44,614 nt of DNA from Gracilibacillus sp. YIM 98692 (GTDB lineage Bacteria; Bacillota; Bacilli; Bacillales; Amphibacillaceae): contig NZ_WIXM01000031.1 of the NCBI RefSeq assembly GCF_010993965.1, positions 1-44,614 on the forward strand. The letters are read 5' to 3'. The notes under the pieces are model-generated. The model worked only from the letters and a program-made list of their open reading frames with translations, made no database searches and was not told the origin of the DNA. Below, one piece after another: positions 42,984 through 44,614 of the stretch (position 1 is its first letter; every line of letters begins with the position of its first letter). A program made the position numbers and the translations under genes.

Positions 42984-44426
42984 GTGAAGGATTGGTTTAG
43001 TGCAGATACATGGTTTGGTGATATTGTAGCTTGGGGTAACGACCTTATCTGGACATACATATTGATTGCCCTTTTACTGATACTTGGTTTTTACTTTACG
43101 TTTATATCTAAATTTGTTCAGTTCCGTTTATTAGGAGAGATGATCCGCGAGCTATTTAAAGGGACAGACAGGAAAGCGTTTAAAGAAGGTAAAGGGACAA
43201 CTCCTTTTCAAGCATTTGCGATTAGTACGGCGGCTCGTGTCGGTACAGGGAACCTTGCGGGGGTAGCGGTAGCCATTTCACTTGGAGGCCCCGGTGCAAT
43301 TTTTTGGATGTGGTTAATTGCCTTGATAGGTGCAGCCACAGGGTTTGTGGAAAGTACATTAGCACAAATATATAAAGTTAGAGATAAACATGGATTTCGT
43401 GGTGGTCCAGCCTATTACATGGAAAAGGCGCTTGGAGCACGTTGGTTCGGTTTAATATTTGCCGTGTTGATTACATTGTGCTTTGGTCTTATTTTTAATG
43501 CAGTACAAACCAATACGATTACAGATGCTTTTGTGGGTGCTTATGATATCAGCCCATTCATTGTAGGGATTATTATTGCTATTATGATCGGTTTTATTAT
43601 CTTTGGCGGGATTCGTCGTATCGCCGTAGTGGCAGAGGTAATTGTACCGTTTTTCGCTATTACGTATGTAGCTATATCGGTGATTATTATGACGTTAAAT
43701 ATCGGTGAACTACCATCTGTGATTGCTTTAATCTTTAATAATGCATTTGGTATTGAGGAAGTAGTAGGCGGCGGATTCGGTGCTGCTATTATGAATGGGG
43801 TCCAACGAGGCTTGTTCTCCAATGAAGCAGGTATGGGTAGTGCGCCAAACGCTGCAGCAACAGTTTATGTTTCTCATCCGGTAAAACAAGGTTTAATTCA
43901 ATCGTTAAGTGTTTTAATTGATACAATCATCATTTGTAGTGCGACAGCATTTATGATTTTATTGACGGATGTGTATACAGTTGGTGAAATTGAAGGGATT
44001 CAGCTAACGCAAGATGCAATGGCTAATCACTTAGGCAATTGGGCAAGCTTATTTGTCACGGTAGCTATATTCTTCTTTGCCTTTAGTTCTTTATTAGGAA
44101 ACTATTACTATGGGCAAGCAAATATCGAATTTATTTCAGAAAAGCCAATCTATACAACGATTTTCCGTATCGCCTTTTTAATTATGGTGTTAGTTGGCGC
44201 AACGAGTGAGCTGGCTATTATTTGGTCGATGGCAGACTTATTTATGGGATTAATGGCTGTTGTCAACCTTATTGCCATTGCCTTATTAGGTAAAATTGCA
44301 ATGAGAGCCTTGAAGGATTATCAAGATCAGCGACAAGAAGGCAAGGACCCAGCCTTTTACCGTGACACCTTACCAGATCTTAAAAATATTGAAAGCTGGG
44401 AAAGTAAATCAGAATCAAACAAATAA
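42984..44426 (+). CDS. Sodium:alanine/glycine symporter, AGCS family
   Basis: A sodium-driven amino-acid carrier of the AGCS/AlsT family, about 480 residues with ten or eleven helices. The family signature is FQAFAISTAARVGTGNLAGVAVAIS near residue 75, with RRIAVVAEVIVPFFAI and NGVQRGLFSNEAGMGSAPNAAATV further on. Charged residues close the C-terminus. The frame opens with ATG at 42975, but that codon overlaps the AAAGGA ribosome site; GTG at 42984 is placed correctly behind it. It stands alone between tRNA-Ala and a repeat. Alanine or glycine as substrate is family knowledge. Confidence 0.92.
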   Translation: MKDWFSADTWFGDIVAWGNDLIWTYILIALLLILGFYFTFISKFVQFRLLGEMIRELFKGTDRKAFKEGKGTTPFQAFAISTAARVGTGNLAGVAVAISLGGPGAIFWMWLIALIGAATGFVESTLAQIYKVRDKHGFRGGPAYYMEKALGARWFGLIFAVLITLCFGLIFNAVQTNTITDAFVGAYDISPFIVGIIIAIMIGFIIFGGIRRIAVVAEVIVPFFAITYVAISVIIMTLNIGELPSVIALIFNNAFGIEEVVGGGFGAAIMNGVQRGLFSNEAGMGSAPNAAATVYVSHPVKQGLIQSLSVLIDTIIICSATAFMILLTDVYTVGEIEGIQLTQDAMANHLGNWASLFVTVAIFFFAFSSLLGNYYYGQANIEFISEKPIYTTIFRIAFLIMVLVGATSELAIIWSMADLFMGLMAVVNLIAIALLGKIAMRALKDYQDQRQEGKDPAFYRDTLPDLKNIESWESKSESNK

Positions 44427-44432
44427 AGTAGG

Positions 44433-44470
44433 AAAACTGCTTCGAGCTATTTCGGTCGAAGCAGTTTTTT
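44433..44470 (+). terminator. Terminator of the AGCS symporter gene
   Basis: AAAACTGCTTCGA and TCGAAGCAGTTTT form a perfect 13-bp stem with a ten-base loop, followed by further T residues. Confidence 0.93.
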
Positions 44471-44484
44471 TACAAAGAAGAAAG

Positions 44485-44614
44485 ATAAAACTCATTCGTA
44501 GTTTCCATAAACTACGACATAACTTTTGAAAACTCGTTTCACGATGAGTGCTTAATCCGACGCTGTGAAAAAATACTCGCTTTCCGGGGGCAGCACCTCA
44601 GCCTCCTCGCTCAC
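44485..44614. repeat. Partial copy of the palindromic intergenic repeat family (left end), copy C
   Basis: Starts with the left terminal motif ttcgtagtttccataaacta then cgacataac, which is the clearest version of the end sequence. It continues with the module gatgagtgcttaatccgacg and actcgctttcc, then cctcagcctcctcgctcac, and is cut by the end of the window. It begins about 15 bases after the symporter terminator, as copy B does after the yfkD terminator. Confidence 0.7.

Overview
The window reads as chromosomal DNA from a low-GC, endospore-forming member of the Bacillaceae, most likely a halotolerant or halophilic genus related to Oceanobacillus, Virgibacillus or Gracilibacillus. The basis is Bacillus-type gene content (metNIQ under a SAM riboswitch, yutF, mreBH, yfkJ-yfkI-yfkH, yfkD, yfkC, pdaA, clpE with CtsR boxes), strong GGAGG/GGTGATC ribosome binding sites, and PdaA, an enzyme of spore cortex synthesis. 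The genus is inference.

Layout. 1-3.1 kb: D-methionine ABC transporter operon metNIQ on the minus strand behind a S-box riboswitch with a readable promoter, antiterminator and terminator. 3.3-8.6 kb: a HAD phosphatase, gndA, then (minus) a cyclase-family hydrolase and zwf. The two oxidative pentose phosphate enzymes converge and are separated by a ~560-bp non-coding repeat and the cyclase gene. 8.8-10.6 kb: yutF and an EamA exporter. 10.7-15.3 kb: a NEW3-domain membrane protein, ABC ATPase and ABC permease operon, divergent from a sigma factor/zinc-finger anti-sigma pair. 15.6-20.1 kb: mreBH, a 42-aa DUF2639 protein, a MOSC protein, a DUF1992 protein, a low-molecular-weight tyrosine phosphatase, a YtxH-like protein and a YihY membrane protein. 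20.3-22.5 kb: a P1B-4 metal-efflux ATPase (PfeT type) with a perfect PerR box and a Fur-like box. 22.7-25.8 kb: sqdB, sqdX and gtrA, a putative sulfolipid (SQDG) locus interrupted by a 119-bp MITE with a perfect 8-bp target duplication. 25.8-31 kb: OsmC-like protein, YfkD, MscS channel, SE1561-family small protein, YuiF-like antiporter and PdaA. 31-37.2 kb: ppk-ppx polyphosphate operon, AlkA-type glycosylase and an unrecognised TPR protein. 37.3-41.2 kb: a candidate 24-aa membrane peptide, clpE, a candidate 24-aa basic peptide and a DDAH-type amidinohydrolase. 41.2-43 kb: insertion-sequence scars (IS3 next to IS110), a broken basic/Cys gene and tRNA-Ala(GGC). 43-44.4 kb: an AGCS sodium:alanine symporter.

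At least six copies of a GC-rich, palindromic intergenic repeat family are spread through the window (start, 5.8 kb, 15.4 kb, 18.2 kb, 27.1 kb, end). Two look full length (~550 bp) and are bounded by imperfect terminal inverted repeats.

Most of the window is ordinary chromosome. The parts most worth a second look are the sulfolipid locus, the repeat family and the MITE, the sigma/anti-sigma/NEW3-ABC module, the PerR/Fur-controlled efflux pump, and two very small genes that carry their own expression signals.
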